Counted from the first letter of the stretch, positions 1 to 8,995 are shown. The stretch is 64,000 nucleotides of DNA from Nostoc desertorum CM1-VF14 (GCA_019359245.1 JAHHHR010000011.1:62001-126000); one strand, 5' to 3'. Notes: generated from the letters alone by a model not told the origin. Numbers and translations are program-made.

Positions 1-555
1 TTCTGGGAAAAGGTCACGATAATTTGGGCCACCTTCATAGTTGAATACAGTAGCTTGCCCTTCAAAGCGTAAAATTGAACCGTAGACGTTGGGCTTATTT
101 AGCAATACGCAAGCGTCGTTAACTAGATATCTGGTGGGGAAGTTATCAGTACCATCCACCACGATATCGTAAGGTTGAAGGATTTCCAGAGCGTTTTCGG
201 AAGTCAGGCGGGTTTCGTATAAATCAACCTGACAATAGGGGTTAATTTCGTGAATGCGGTTTTTTGCCGATTCAATCTTGGGTTTATTCACCCAGGATGT
301 ACCGTGGATTACTTGCCGTTGCAGATTGGAAGTATCGACAATATCAAAATCGACAATCCCGATACGTCCAATACCCGCCGCCGCCAGATATAAAAGTAGT
401 GGTGAACCTAGTCCACCTGTACCGATACACATTACACTGGCAGCTTTCAAGCGTTTCTGTCCTTCTAGCCCTACTTCCGGCAAAATTAGGTGTCGGGAGT
501 AGCGTTCGTAATCGTCTTTGGTCAACTGGATTTCATCCAGGTTGGGATTTAGCAT
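1..555 (-). CDS. moeB: MoeB/ThiF-family adenylyltransferase, 3' end cut by window
   Basis: This is an E1-like enzyme that adenylates the C-terminal glycine of a small sulfur-carrier protein (MoaD or ThiS type) in molybdopterin or thiamine synthesis. Read on the minus strand from the ATG at 555, the protein begins MLNPNLDEIQLTKDDYERYS and has the ATP-binding glycine motif GTGGLGSPLLLYLAAAG near residue 45, then DFDIVDTSNLQRQ and DGTDNFPTRY, all standard for the family. About 185 residues lie in the window. Cyanobacterial relatives are about 390 residues and often end in a rhodanese domain, which would lie outside. The M67 protease gene just upstream on the same strand is a familiar partner of sulfur-carrier activation. 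The family is certain; MoeB rather than ThiF is the less certain part. Confidence 0.9.
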   Translation of the reverse strand, partial: MLNPNLDEIQLTKDDYERYSRHLILPEVGLEGQKRLKAASVMCIGTGGLGSPLLLYLAAAGIGRIGIVDFDIVDTSNLQRQVIHGTSWVNKPKIESAKNRIHEINPYCQVDLYETRLTSENALEILQPYDIVVDGTDNFPTRYLVNDACVLLNKPNVYGSILRFEGQATVFNYEGGPNYRDLFPE

Positions 556-622
556 AGCAGTTATGATCTGGGAGGGAATATTAATCCTATCGAAAAACGA
601 TATGCGTCTTTAAACTAAGCCG

Positions 623-1081
623 TTAAATTATATTTTCAATTGCCTCTGCTTGGAAATGATGAGTATCATCAAGGCTCCAGCTTTGGAGTTCTCCAGCTTT
701 GCCGTTTTGGACGGAAACTATTATATACGAGTATCCTTGCCAAGCGTACAGGCGATCGCATTCTGAAGGGATAGCAGGATGATCTGGGTGGGAGTGAAAA
801 ATGCCGATAATGTTGAGTGATCTGTTGCGTGCTTCCCTTTGTGTTTTTAACATAACTTGGGGTGCGATCGCATATTGCCGTCTTTTACTTTCTGCTGTGC
901 GTTCCCCAGAAAATTCAGCCGCCGCTTCTGTATTCCAGGCATTTTCTGTTGGTATAACTTCTACCACAATTTTGCCCTCACTAGCCAGATAGCCAATAAT
1001 TATACCACAGCACTCGTCTGGATAGGTGCTTTCGGCATGGATGCGGATAGTTTGCAGGTGTTCTTGGCTAAGTCGGATCAT
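623..1081 (-). CDS. M67 (JAMM/MPN+) family metallopeptidase
   Basis: Predicted zinc metalloprotease of the bacterial JAMM family, whose members trim or desulfurate ubiquitin-like sulfur carriers. The motif HSHPDHPAIPSECD (H-x-H-P followed by P-S-x-x-D) supplies the zinc ligands, and the N-terminal DECCGIIIGY holds the conserved glutamate. I place the start at the ATG at 1081, giving MIRLSQEHLQ and 152 residues, because the family begins there; an in-frame ATG at 1138 would add 19 unconserved residues. It sits 67 bases upstream of moeB on the same strand, so the two are probably co-transcribed. Its exact substrate cannot be read from the sequence. Confidence 0.85.
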   Translation of the reverse strand: MIRLSQEHLQTIRIHAESTYPDECCGIIIGYLASEGKIVVEVIPTENAWNTEAAAEFSGERTAESKRRQYAIAPQVMLKTQREARNRSLNIIGIFHSHPDHPAIPSECDRLYAWQGYSYIIVSVQNGKAGELQSWSLDDTHHFQAEAIENII

Positions 1082-1145
1082 CTCTGCGTTTGTAGTTTTG
1101 CTAACCTCTAGGATTTTAGCCCACCGCAGGCATCGCACCTATAAA

Positions 1146-1757
1146 ATGAAAAACTCTATATATATAAGCGCTAGTGGCAACGATAACATCGATGGGGGCA
1201 CAGGTGACGATTTGTTGTCCTATAACCCCATTTTTACCGATAATAATCTTACCGAGGGAATCACCTCAACTTTCGATGCCACTACTAACATTGGCTCAAT
1301 TACGGCTGGCACGAATCGGGTTAGTTACAAGAATATCGAAAAATTAGACATCTCAGGTACATATTACGATGACTTGATTGTGGGGAGCAATGGCAATGAT
1401 ATCCTCACAGGTATTAATGGTAATGATAGCCTCTATGGCGGAGCTGGTACTGATACCTTTGCTTTCTATAGTTTCAATGAAGGTATTGATAGATTGGATG
1501 ACTTCAGTGCAACTGATGAACTGATTCAGGTATCGGCTGGTGACTTTGATAGCGGGTTGTCAATAGGTTCACTTAAAGCTAGTCAGTTTACTATCGGAAC
1601 ATCTGCAACTACTAGCGAAGAGCGATTTATCTACAACGCTATTACAGGTGCATTGTACTTTGACCAAGATGGTAGTACCGATGCATTTACTCAGGTACAA
1701 TTTGCACAACTATCTTTTGGATTATCACTAACCGAAAATAATTTTGTGGTTGTTTAA
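1146..1757 (+). CDS. Short RTX-type calcium-binding repeat protein
   Basis: A 203-residue protein with a few hemolysin-type calcium-binding nonapeptides: GNDNIDGGTGDDLLSY at the N-terminus, and GSNGNDILTGINGNDSLYGGAGTDTF near residue 85. These are followed by a roughly 95-residue C-terminal module that ends QFAQLSFGLSLTENNFVVV. That module is clearly paralogous to the end of the 677-residue protein at 2944-4977. The ATG at 1146 is chosen because the longer reading frame from 1026 runs into the divergent M67 gene and adds residues unlike RTX. RTX proteins are usually exported by type I secretion, with the signal in the C-terminal module. The very short repeat region suggests an internal-deletion or 5'-truncated copy of a larger gene, but the frame is open and may be expressed. 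Confidence 0.7.
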   Translation: MKNSIYISASGNDNIDGGTGDDLLSYNPIFTDNNLTEGITSTFDATTNIGSITAGTNRVSYKNIEKLDISGTYYDDLIVGSNGNDILTGINGNDSLYGGAGTDTFAFYSFNEGIDRLDDFSATDELIQVSAGDFDSGLSIGSLKASQFTIGTSATTSEERFIYNAITGALYFDQDGSTDAFTQVQFAQLSFGLSLTENNFVVV

Positions 1758-1795
1758 TCGTGATTAGCACTCCTTTGCTAAGTGAGAAATCTTGA

Positions 1796-1829
1796 GAATG
1801 CGAGATGCTTGAGATAGCATCTTGCGTTC
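1796..1829 (+). terminator. Hairpin after the short RTX gene
   Basis: Inverted repeat GAATGCGAGATGCT / AGCATCTTGCGTTC with a 6-base loop (12 of 14 pairs), 38 bases after the stop codon. There is no clean T-tract. A closely related hairpin follows the second RTX gene (4994-5021), so the duplication covers the 3' flank as well as the C-terminal coding module. Confidence 0.5.
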
Positions 1830-2094
1830 AATTTATTAATGCAATTAATGCAATAAGAGTTAATGGAAAAATATAGATATTGGCTTACCTTGCCTTAAGC
1901 CGCCCTAGTTATGGCAACCTAAGCTTTACGTGTTTATAGGTATCTACATTCCTCACTTTCAGTATGTGTACGGTTGAGTTGTAAGTTTTCCTGGCTAAAT
2001 CGGTTCATTCATCTCTATATTTTTATATCCTGATCATATATAGTAATTATTACTTATATCAAAGGCATCACTACACACTTTCTTTATCTTGCTG

Positions 2095-2190
2095 ACTACG
2101 TAGACGTAGCCCGCACTTCTCTACAACAGGCTGTACCCGAAGCGTAGCTATGCCGCAGGCTTTACGGCTACGCTCAAGACAAGCCCAGTA
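2095..2190. repeat. GC-rich interspersed repeat cluster
   Basis: Contains GACTACGTAGACGTAGCCCG and CGTAGCTATGCCGCAGGC followed by TTTACGGCTACGC. Close relatives occur at 22775-22900, where GTAGCTATGCCGCAAGCTTT is recognisable, and more distantly at 21640-21750, 25655-25725 and 48335-48435. The internal palindromes (GTAGC/GCTAC) and many copies mark it as a Nostoc-type dispersed repeat. Confidence 0.75.
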
Positions 2191-2654
2191 CAAGTAAGCA
2201 ACCACCGTAAGCATCGCCACCATTAATTCTGTATTTTTTATTGTTCTTTCAAGCATCTCACAAGTTTCATCTCTTGGAATGCCTCGGCTCAGACAACTTT
2301 TTGCCTGTTGCTTTCTGCAAATAAATTCTTGACTATAAAATGTCCAATATACGCAAACATAAGTATGTTTATATACATTAAAATTGATTAATGTGAAGAG
2401 TATGCAAAGATGTGTTTTTAGTATAGACATCTCGGTAAATCTTCATATATGGTTATCACAGTGTTATTTAGATGTTTCTTATTTTTAAGTTACACATCCA
2501 CGGGCAATAGCCCACAACGAGGGTATGAAAATCCCTTTTCGTATCAATAGTTAACTTTTCTCTATTTTCAAGATAGTAGGAATTACATATTGAAAAATTA
2601 AAGTAAGGAATGTAATTTTTAGGAATTTAAGTTTAATTTGACCAAGCTTTTTGA

Positions 2655-2682
2655 GCGATGCCTGTGGCGGGCTACGCCTACA
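2655..2682. repeat. Copy of the GCGATG..CTACGCCTAC interspersed repeat
   Basis: Reads GCGATGCCTGTGGCGGGCTA then CGCCTAC. The same short element is found in intergenic DNA at 21725-21750 and inside coding sequences at 36761-36789, 60824-60852 and 61207-61232. Confidence 0.7.
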
Positions 2683-2943
2683 CTATTCAATCAAAAATGG
2701 ATATAAAAAGCTTGAAACGACGGTCTATTTCAGTTCATTCACACACTCATGAATTTGTATAGTACGTGTTACAAGCTGGTCAACAGCGTGAATTTCTGAT
2801 AAAAATTACTGTTCCCCAAAAGTGACATAAAAAACTCACCGAAAGTCTCAACTCTCGGTAAGTTCTTTGTGCGCTAAAACAGCACTAGCTCAGGGTTTAG
2901 AAGTAAAGTTACTCCAACAATCGATTAAATTAAGGTAAAAATT

Positions 2944-4977
2944 ATGACAAATATCATTGGAACCATCAGTAATGACACCCTATTGGGCAGTAACGGCAAC
3001 GACACGATTAACGGTCAAGCGGGTAATGATGCCATTACAGCTCAGAAGGGTAATGATACCCTGACCGGTGGCGGTGGCAAAGATAAATTTGTTTATAACT
3101 TGGGCGACGGCACTGATACCATCACCGATTTCAGTGGGGTAGGTAAAGGCACAAACCCGACAGCAGCAGTGATTGCCGAAGTGGATACCATAAAATTCCA
3201 AGGTGCTGGCTTGACTGCTAGAAATCTGTTGCTGACCCAAAATGGCAAAAACCTTGAAATCACCTTTGAAGGGGTGACTGGTACAAAGCTCATCCTCCAA
3301 AACTTAAACTTAGAAAACTTGGATAACCTGAAAGCTTCTGGAACAACACCAGTTCTTGGTAATATCCTGTTTAATGGGCAAACTAGCATCACCCCCAGCT
3401 TTAATGTTTTAGATGCCAATATCACTGAAGCAAGCCTAGCCATCAAGAACACCGTAACCTTTATCAATGACCTCGATAACGACATTACGGGTTTATATAA
3501 TTCAGATGATGTCATTAATGGTCAAGGCGGCAATGACAAAATTGATGGCTTAAGTGGCAACGATTTGCTGCGCGGTGGTACGGGCAATGATAGTCTCCTT
3601 GGTAGTGCGGGGAATAACACCCTGGTTGGCGGTACTGGCGGCGATTACTTAGATGCTGACTCTTCAACAGGCAATAACCTCTTGGATGGTGGCAATGGTA
3701 ATGATACTCTCTCAGCTTTAGGTGACTACGATATCAAGTCTGGTAACAACACCCTCAATGGTGGCGCTGGTAACGATAGCTTGAGTGCTGACAGTTCAGT
3801 AGGCAATAACCTACTAGATGGTGGCAATGGTAATGATTATCTATCGGCTTCTAGTAGCTACTACGACCCTGATGCGTCTGGTAATAACACCCTCAAAGGT
3901 GGTGCTGGTAATGATAGCTTAAGTGGTTTCTATTCAATAGGCGATAATTTCCTGGATGGTGGCGATGACAATGATTATCTCTCGGTCAATCTTGCCAATG
4001 GTAATAACACCCTCAACGGTGGTATTGGTGACGATTCTTTGAGTGCTAACATTTCAAAAGGCAATAATCTGCTCTCTGGTGGCGATGGCAATGATTCTCT
4101 TAGTGCCTCTGACTTCGAGGGCTACAGGTTTGATAACACCTCTGGTAATGACACCCTCAACGGTGACGCTGGTGACGATTACTTGAGTGTTAACCATTCA
4201 CGAGGCGCTAATCTGCTCAATGGAGGCGATGGCAACGATTATCTGTCTGCCTCTCGCTACGGCTACGGCTACGGAGGAAAGTTTTATAACACCACTGGTA
4301 ATAATACCCTGAACGGTGGTGCTGGTAGTGATAACTTGAATGTTGACTATTCATCAGGCGCTAATCTTCTCAATGGAGACGATGGCAACGATACTCTCTC
4401 CGCCTCTGGCTACGAGTTCGACCAAGATGGTGAGTACGGCAAAGGAGTCTATCGCAAAACATCAGGAAATAATACCCTGAATGGTGGCGCTGGTGCCGAT
4501 AACTTGATTGTTGATTATTCAACAGGCAAGAATCTGTTGGATGGCGGCGATGGCAACGATACTCTCTCTGCTTTTAGCGCATTAGGTAATAACACTCTAT
4601 ATGGTGGTTTGGGTAATGATATCATCACAGGTGGTTTTGGTAATGACACCCTTTATGGAAACGATGGTACTGATACCTTTGCTTTCAGTAGTTTAAATGG
4701 AGGTATTGATACTATTTATGACTTTAACACCACTAATGAATTGATTCAGGTATCGGCTGCTGGTTTTGGTGGCGGGTTAGCAACACCTTCACTTGGGACA
4801 AGTCAGTTTACCCTCGGAATATCTGCAACCACTAGTACTCAACGATTTATTTATGACAATTCTACAGGTGGACTGTTCTTTGACCAAGATGGTAGTGCGG
4901 CTAAGTTTACTCAAGTAAAATTTGCACAATTATCTGTTGGTCTAACACTAACCAACAACAATTTTGTGGTTGTTTAA
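2944..4977 (+). CDS. Large RTX/hemolysin-type calcium-binding repeat protein
   Basis: A 677-residue protein built almost entirely of calcium-binding beta-roll repeats. It opens with NDTLLGSNGNDTINGQAGND-type nonapeptides, then has a non-repetitive segment around residues 60-190. Next come about nine units of roughly 40-60 residues on the pattern GNNTLNGGAGNDSLS...LLDGGNGNDYLS, and finally a C-terminal module ending KFAQLSVGLTLTNNNFVVV. There is no N-terminal signal peptide, as expected for type I secretion from a C-terminal signal. A fair ribosome site (TTAAGGT) precedes the ATG. The Tyr/Asp-rich inserts between repeats vary in length, suggesting growth by unequal recombination. Function (surface-layer, adhesion or hydrolase) cannot be fixed; no enzyme domain is visible, and no type I transporter is encoded in the window. 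Confidence 0.85.
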   Translation: MTNIIGTISNDTLLGSNGNDTINGQAGNDAITAQKGNDTLTGGGGKDKFVYNLGDGTDTITDFSGVGKGTNPTAAVIAEVDTIKFQGAGLTARNLLLTQNGKNLEITFEGVTGTKLILQNLNLENLDNLKASGTTPVLGNILFNGQTSITPSFNVLDANITEASLAIKNTVTFINDLDNDITGLYNSDDVINGQGGNDKIDGLSGNDLLRGGTGNDSLLGSAGNNTLVGGTGGDYLDADSSTGNNLLDGGNGNDTLSALGDYDIKSGNNTLNGGAGNDSLSADSSVGNNLLDGGNGNDYLSASSSYYDPDASGNNTLKGGAGNDSLSGFYSIGDNFLDGGDDNDYLSVNLANGNNTLNGGIGDDSLSANISKGNNLLSGGDGNDSLSASDFEGYRFDNTSGNDTLNGDAGDDYLSVNHSRGANLLNGGDGNDYLSASRYGYGYGGKFYNTTGNNTLNGGAGSDNLNVDYSSGANLLNGDDGNDTLSASGYEFDQDGEYGKGVYRKTSGNNTLNGGAGADNLIVDYSTGKNLLDGGDGNDTLSAFSALGNNTLYGGLGNDIITGGFGNDTLYGNDGTDTFAFSSLNGGIDTIYDFNTTNELIQVSAAGFGGGLATPSLGTSQFTLGISATTSTQRFIYDNSTGGLFFDQDGSAAKFTQVKFAQLSVGLTLTNNNFVVV

Positions 4978-4993
4978 TTCTTTAAGCAAGTGT

Positions 4994-5021
4994 TGCGAGG
5001 TGCTGAAAATAGCATCTCGCA
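4994..5021 (+). terminator. Hairpin after the large RTX gene
   Basis: TGCGAGGTGCT / AGCATCTCGCA with a 6-base loop (10 of 11 pairs), 17 bases after the stop codon. Similar in sequence to the hairpin at 1796-1829. Confidence 0.55.
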
Positions 5022-5136
5022 CTCGATTGATCAATGCAGTTAGCTAAAGTTAATTCCGCGCTTTGAATTGCAGATATAGGTTAACCACCTGCTCGGCAAT
5101 TTGATTTTTTGGTGCATCTAGTACCAATTTGAAAGA

Positions 5137-5685
5137 TTAGCGGATTGATCCAGATGATTGCAATGTCAAATGAATTGTGAGCGATCGCAATCCCAATAAA
5201 TCAGGATAAACTTTAACTGGCAAACTTTGGGGAATTTGCCAATCATCCCAAGCTAATCCCCAAATTCCCAACTGTCGAACTTGAATATTTCCCCAAGGAA
5301 ACTCGCCGCGCTGTGTTGGGTTGACGGTATATGTCAATTCTTGAGTGGTATTACTGGGAATAATAGCGCTGAGTGTGGGTGCAGATATGCCAAATCCTGT
5401 TGGGTAGTAATCGCAGATTTCAATTAGGGCGTTGGTATTTGGCGATGTTACTTTTAACACCACTGGGTTATCCCGCCCAATGGATAATCGTGACGGTAAT
5501 TCGCGGCTAATTTGCACATGAGAACGCCGTACCTGCAAACCATCTACAACCATCAATCCGAGAACGATCGTATCAAATATTACAGTGATGGCGATCGCTG
5601 CTTTAATGCTGAAAAAAAGGCATAGGATCGGGACGATCGCTATACCTAAAACCAACAATAAATAAACTCGTCTGGAAGGAACCAT
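5137..5685 (-). pseudogene. DUF58-family membrane protein, 3'-truncated
   Basis: The 182-residue frame matches the N-terminal part of DUF58 proteins. Two membrane helices lie in the first 50 residues (LLLVLGIAIVPILCLFF and AAIAITVIFDTIVLGLMV). A beta-rich domain follows with NPTQRGEFPWGNIQVRQLG and then VKVYPDLLGLRSLTIHLTLQ. Family members are usually near 400 residues and continue past SSGSIR into the conserved DUF58 core. Here a TAA follows SGSIR directly and nothing DUF58-like continues in any frame down to the RTX gene. I read this as loss of the 3' half through a rearrangement whose far side is the RTX region. It starts 31 bases after nrtD on the same strand, where narB would often be expected. 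Confidence 0.75.
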
Positions 5686-5716
5686 TTTTTAGAATGAAAG
5701 TTAGGAGAAGATCAGC

Positions 5717-6574
5717 TTAACCTACATCATCATGGGCAAAGCGATTAAAGAGGAAGTCTAAGGCATAATTACGTAGTTGGTAGTATTGTGGATCTTCCAT
5801 AATGCGGGCGCGATCGCGGGGACGAGAAAAAGGAATTTCCATGACTTCACCAATTTTCGCGTGTGGGCCATTGGTCATCATTACCAATTTATCTGCTAAA
5901 AATAGTGCCTCGTCGATGTCGTGGGTAATCATCAGCACTGTACAACGGTTATCGCCCCAAATTTTCAGCAATTCTTCTTGTAATTCTTCTTTGGTGATGG
6001 CATCCAGCGCCCCAAAAGGTTCATCTAAAATTAAAACTTTCGGACGAATCGCCAAAGCACGGGCGATGGAAACCCGTTGTCTCATACCACCGGACATTTG
6101 CATTGGTTTTTTTTCCATTGCATCAGCTAGTCCCACCATTGCGAGATGATCGCGGACGATCGCTCTTTTTTCGGCTTGTGGTTTGTTGGGATAAACGGCG
6201 TTGACAGCTAAGTAGATGTTTTCAAAAGCAGTTCGCCAAGGTAGCAAAGCATAGTTTTGGAAAACAACCATTCTGTCTGGGCCTGGCTTGGTGATTGGTT
6301 CTCCTTCGAGCAACACTTGACCGGAGGTAGGAAAGTTAAAACCGGATACCATATTTAAAAGTGTCGATTTGCCACAGCCAGAGTGGCCGATGACGCAAAG
6401 AAACTCGCCCTGTTCTACGTTGAGGTTAACGCCGTCGAGTACGGTGAAGGGGCCTTGCTTTGTCGGATAGACTTTGGTAACGTCTTTAATTTCTAGGAAA
6501 GGTCTGCGGCTGGTGCTTGCAGCGACGAATGGTTTTCCTAGTGTGGTTGTAGCTGTTGAGTTGCGGTTTTGCAT
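5717..6574 (-). CDS. nrtD: Nitrate ABC transporter ATP-binding protein NrtD
   Basis: ATPase subunit of the nitrate/nitrite uptake ABC transporter, 285 residues, on the cytoplasmic face of the membrane. It has Walker A GHSGCGKST (about residue 63), the Q-loop VVFQNYALLPWRT, signature MSGGMRQRVSIARAL, Walker B VLILDEPFGALDA and the switch histidine in MITHDIDEAL. The sequence MTNGPHAKIGEVMEIPF is typical of the nitrate/taurine importer branch. It is the last gene of the nrtABCD set and pairs with NrtC, which has its own ATPase domain plus a regulatory domain. The 420-base gap to nrtC is unusually long and full of repeats, so nrtD may depend on read-through or its own promoter. Confidence 0.93.
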   Translation of the reverse strand: MQNRNSTATTTLGKPFVAASTSRRPFLEIKDVTKVYPTKQGPFTVLDGVNLNVEQGEFLCVIGHSGCGKSTLLNMVSGFNFPTSGQVLLEGEPITKPGPDRMVVFQNYALLPWRTAFENIYLAVNAVYPNKPQAEKRAIVRDHLAMVGLADAMEKKPMQMSGGMRQRVSIARALAIRPKVLILDEPFGALDAITKEELQEELLKIWGDNRCTVLMITHDIDEALFLADKLVMMTNGPHAKIGEVMEIPFSRPRDRARIMEDPQYYQLRNYALDFLFNRFAHDDVG

Positions 6575-6647
6575 GGTGTTTGGTATTTGGGGATTAAAAA
6601 GCTAAATGTAGGCGATGCGAAAATGAATATTCTGACCTCTCTCCAAA

Positions 6648-6706
6648 CCTCTCCCCTAGAAGGGGAGAGGCTTTGAATTTACCCCCTTCCCTACAAGGAA
6701 GGGGGT
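6648..6706. repeat. Two adjacent palindromic repeats between nrtC and nrtD
   Basis: Two strong inverted repeats: CCTCTCCCCT/AGGGGAGAGG at 6648-6670 and ACCCCCTTCC/GGAAGGGGGT at 6681-6706. Each could form a stable hairpin in the transcript between nrtC and nrtD and may reduce read-through. They look like the dispersed palindromes common in Nostoc genomes rather than a dedicated terminator. Confidence 0.7.
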
Positions 6707-6761
6707 AGGGGGTTAGGTCTTTTGCTGGTTTTTTCAGATGATGTAAAAAGTCAGATTTTTA

Positions 6762-6945
6762 ACGGAGATAAAAGGTGGATTCATCCGGTTCAGATACTCG
6801 TTGACGGAGATAAAAGGTGGATTCATCCAGTTCAGATACTCGTTGACGGAGATAAAAGGTGGATTCATCCAGTTCAAATACTCGTTGACGGAGATAAAAG
6901 GTGGATTCATCCAGTTCAAATACTCGTTAACGGAGATAAAAGGTT
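6762..6945. repeat. 42-bp tandem repeat, about 4.4 copies
   Basis: Unit start points are 6762, 6804, 6846 and 6888, with a partial fifth unit from 6930. Each unit begins ACGGAGATAAAAGGTGGATT and ends ACTCGTTG, with one or two base changes between copies. The period is a multiple of three, so several frames stay open across it on both strands, but none looks like a real gene. The 20-base motif AACGGAGATAAAAGGTGGAT also occurs once at 60595-60614. Confidence 0.95.
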
Positions 6946-6994
6946 CGCGCGTGATGTGCTACTTCTCCTGCTCCCTCTTTCTCTCACGATTTTT

Positions 6995-8995
6995 TTATGA
7001 TGCGAGTCTCCTTCTCGGTGCATCAAGAACAACTTCCGCAATTGAAAAATCACGTTTAATTTTCAAGTTGTTGAGATAAGCGATCGGATCATCGGCGTTA
7101 AAGGGAGTACCATCGAACAGTTGGATCGGTTGGCGAATATAGCTAATATCCAAACCTAATTCTCGTGCGGCGGTGCTGAAAACACGCACTCGACAAACCC
7201 GTTCAACAACTTCTACCCAATTTCTGGGGAAGGGAGTGTCACCCCAACGCGCCAATTGACTCATAATCCAAATTTGTTCGGTGCGGCTGGGGCGGTTGAT
7301 CGCGGAATCGGAATAAAACTGGTGATGGGCATAGTCTCGCAACGGATGGTCTATGTCACAGGTGAGACTATCTGGATCTTCGAGTTGAATGTATTCTAAA
7401 TCAGTGCTGACATAATCCCGCCCTGCTAAAATTTGGCGAATCTCTTGGGTATTTTGGGGATTTGCACAATACACGCAAGCTTCCAACAAAGCTTTGGTTA
7501 AGGCGATATGCGTATTTGGATAATTTTCTGCCCAATCTTCCCGCACACCAAGAACTTTACCGGGATGTCCTAGCCAAACTTCTAAATCGGTAGCGATGGT
7601 AAAGCCGACATTTTCCACAGCAGCGCGGTAGTTCCAAGGTTCGCCTACGCAGTAACCATCAATACTTCCAGTTTTTAGGTCGGCTACCATCTGCGCTGGG
7701 GGAATGGTCTTCATATCCACATCGCTATCGGGGTCAATTCCACCAGCCGCTAGCCAGTAACGCAGCAACAAGTTGTGCATTGATGCGGCATGTACTACTC
7801 CCATTGTGTGCCGTTGTTCACGGGTGCGAAGCAGGTATCTTTTAAAATCCGATAAGGTTTGTACACCTTCGTCATAAAAGTGTTTTGCCAAGGTGATGGC
7901 GTTACCGTTGCGGGTCATGGTGAGGGCGGTGACAACGGGCAGAGGTTGGTTATTATGTCCTCCCAAAGTAAGCCACATCGGCATCCCTGAAGGCATTTGC
8001 GCCGCATCTAAATAACCTCCACTGATGCCATCTTCTATACCCCGCCAGCTACTTTCTCGCACAAGGTTAACTTCATCTAAACCATGTTTGAGAAAGAAGC
8101 CTTTTTCTTTAGCAACTGCTAAGGGGGCGCAAGCTGTCAGAGGTAAAAAGCCAATTTCTAGGTTAACTTTTTCTAATCCATGACGGGCAACGTCGGCAGT
8201 TTTTCTCGCCCGAATTTTCTTGATGCGTTTCTGCTGATTGAGGAAGTAAATCATCTCACTCCGCAAGCTGTAGTAGCTGGGATGTTCTACTACTTCCATC
8301 CGCTTACGGGGTCTGGGAATATCCACTTCTAAAATGTCGCCGATTTTCGATTCGGGGCCGTTGGTTAACATCACGATTCTGTCAGATAACAGCACGGCTT
8401 CATCGACATCATGTGTCACCATCACGGCGGTAACTTGATTTTCTTCGCAAATTTGCATCAGTTGTTCTTGCAAATTGCCGCGTGTGAGTGCGTCTAATGC
8501 GCCAAAGGGTTCATCTAGCAGCAGTAATTTAGGACGAATCGCTAAAGCGCGGGCGATCGCAACTCGCTGCTTTTGTCCACCTGATAACATTCCTGGTTGT
8601 TTATTAGCATGGGGACGCAAACCCACCATATTTATATGTTTTTCGATAATGGCATTGCGTTCGGCTGCTGGTAAACCTTTCATTACTGAGTCCACGGCGA
8701 GGGCAATATTTTCTCTTACCGTCCGCCAAGGTAATAGCGAATAATTTTGGAACACCACCATCCTGTCTGGGCCGGGTTTGGTGATTTTTTGTCCTTCGAG
8801 AGTGACAAGACCTTCTGTAGGCAAATCCAAACCCGCAATCATATTTAATAGAGTGGATTTGCCGCAACCGGAGTGACCAATCAAAGAAACGAATTCTCCT
8901 TTTTTAATTTGGAGGTCGATTCCTTTGAGGGCGATATATTTACCACCACCAGTTAATTCAAAAACTTTGTCAATTTGATCAACAGCTACGAACAT
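6995..8995 (-). CDS. nrtC: Nitrate ABC transporter ATPase with fused NrtA-like domain, NrtC
   Basis: A 666-residue fusion specific to the cyanobacterial nitrate transporter. Residues 1-260 form an ABC ATPase: Walker A GHSGCGKST, signature LSGGQKQRVAIARAL, Walker B LLLLDEPFGALDA and H-loop VMVTHDVDEAV. After a short linker, residues from about 280 onward resemble the nitrate-binding protein NrtA (EIGFLPLTACAPLAVAKEKG, then [15 protein letters not shown] and GYCVGEPWNYRAAVE). In the family the C-terminal domain mediates inhibition of transport by ammonium/nitrogen status. The protein has full length, with no break seen. It follows nrtB by 121 bases of repeat DNA. Confidence 0.95.
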   Translation of the reverse strand: MFVAVDQIDKVFELTGGGKYIALKGIDLQIKKGEFVSLIGHSGCGKSTLLNMIAGLDLPTEGLVTLEGQKITKPGPDRMVVFQNYSLLPWRTVRENIALAVDSVMKGLPAAERNAIIEKHINMVGLRPHANKQPGMLSGGQKQRVAIARALAIRPKLLLLDEPFGALDALTRGNLQEQLMQICEENQVTAVMVTHDVDEAVLLSDRIVMLTNGPESKIGDILEVDIPRPRKRMEVVEHPSYYSLRSEMIYFLNQQKRIKKIRARKTADVARHGLEKVNLEIGFLPLTACAPLAVAKEKGFFLKHGLDEVNLVRESSWRGIEDGISGGYLDAAQMPSGMPMWLTLGGHNNQPLPVVTALTMTRNGNAITLAKHFYDEGVQTLSDFKRYLLRTREQRHTMGVVHAASMHNLLLRYWLAAGGIDPDSDVDMKTIPPAQMVADLKTGSIDGYCVGEPWNYRAAVENVGFTIATDLEVWLGHPGKVLGVREDWAENYPNTHIALTKALLEACVYCANPQNTQEIRQILAGRDYVSTDLEYIQLEDPDSLTCDIDHPLRDYAHHQFYSDSAINRPSRTEQIWIMSQLARWGDTPFPRNWVEVVERVCRVRVFSTAARELGLDISYIRQPIQLFDGTPFNADDPIAYLNNLKIKRDFSIAEVVLDAPRRRLAS

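Larger units (their letters stand above)
1758..2943. other. Gene-poor gap rich in interspersed repeats
   Basis: About 1.2 kb with no gene I can support. It holds the hairpin at 1796-1829, a GC-rich repeat cluster near 2095-2190 (listed separately), a copy of the GCGATGCCT...GGCTACGCCTAC repeat at 2655-2682, and an imperfect hairpin at 2838-2866 (CTCACCGAAAG / CTCTCGGTAAG) 78 bases before the large RTX gene. A minus-strand reading frame at 2071-2430 is open, but its C-terminal half is only translated repeat DNA. Confidence 0.6.

Noticed and set aside
2071..2430. Open minus-strand frame of 119 codons
   Set aside because: Half of it is translated interspersed repeat DNA (the 2095-2190 cluster) and the rest shows no family features or ribosome site.
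6762..6945. CRISPR array
   Set aside because: The units are directly tandem with no unique spacers between them. The same holds for 23864-23917.
6722..7079. Several open frames on both strands across the 42-bp tandem repeat
   Set aside because: The repeat period is divisible by three, so frames stay open by repetition; the peptides are only repeated WIHPVQILVDGDKR-type units.
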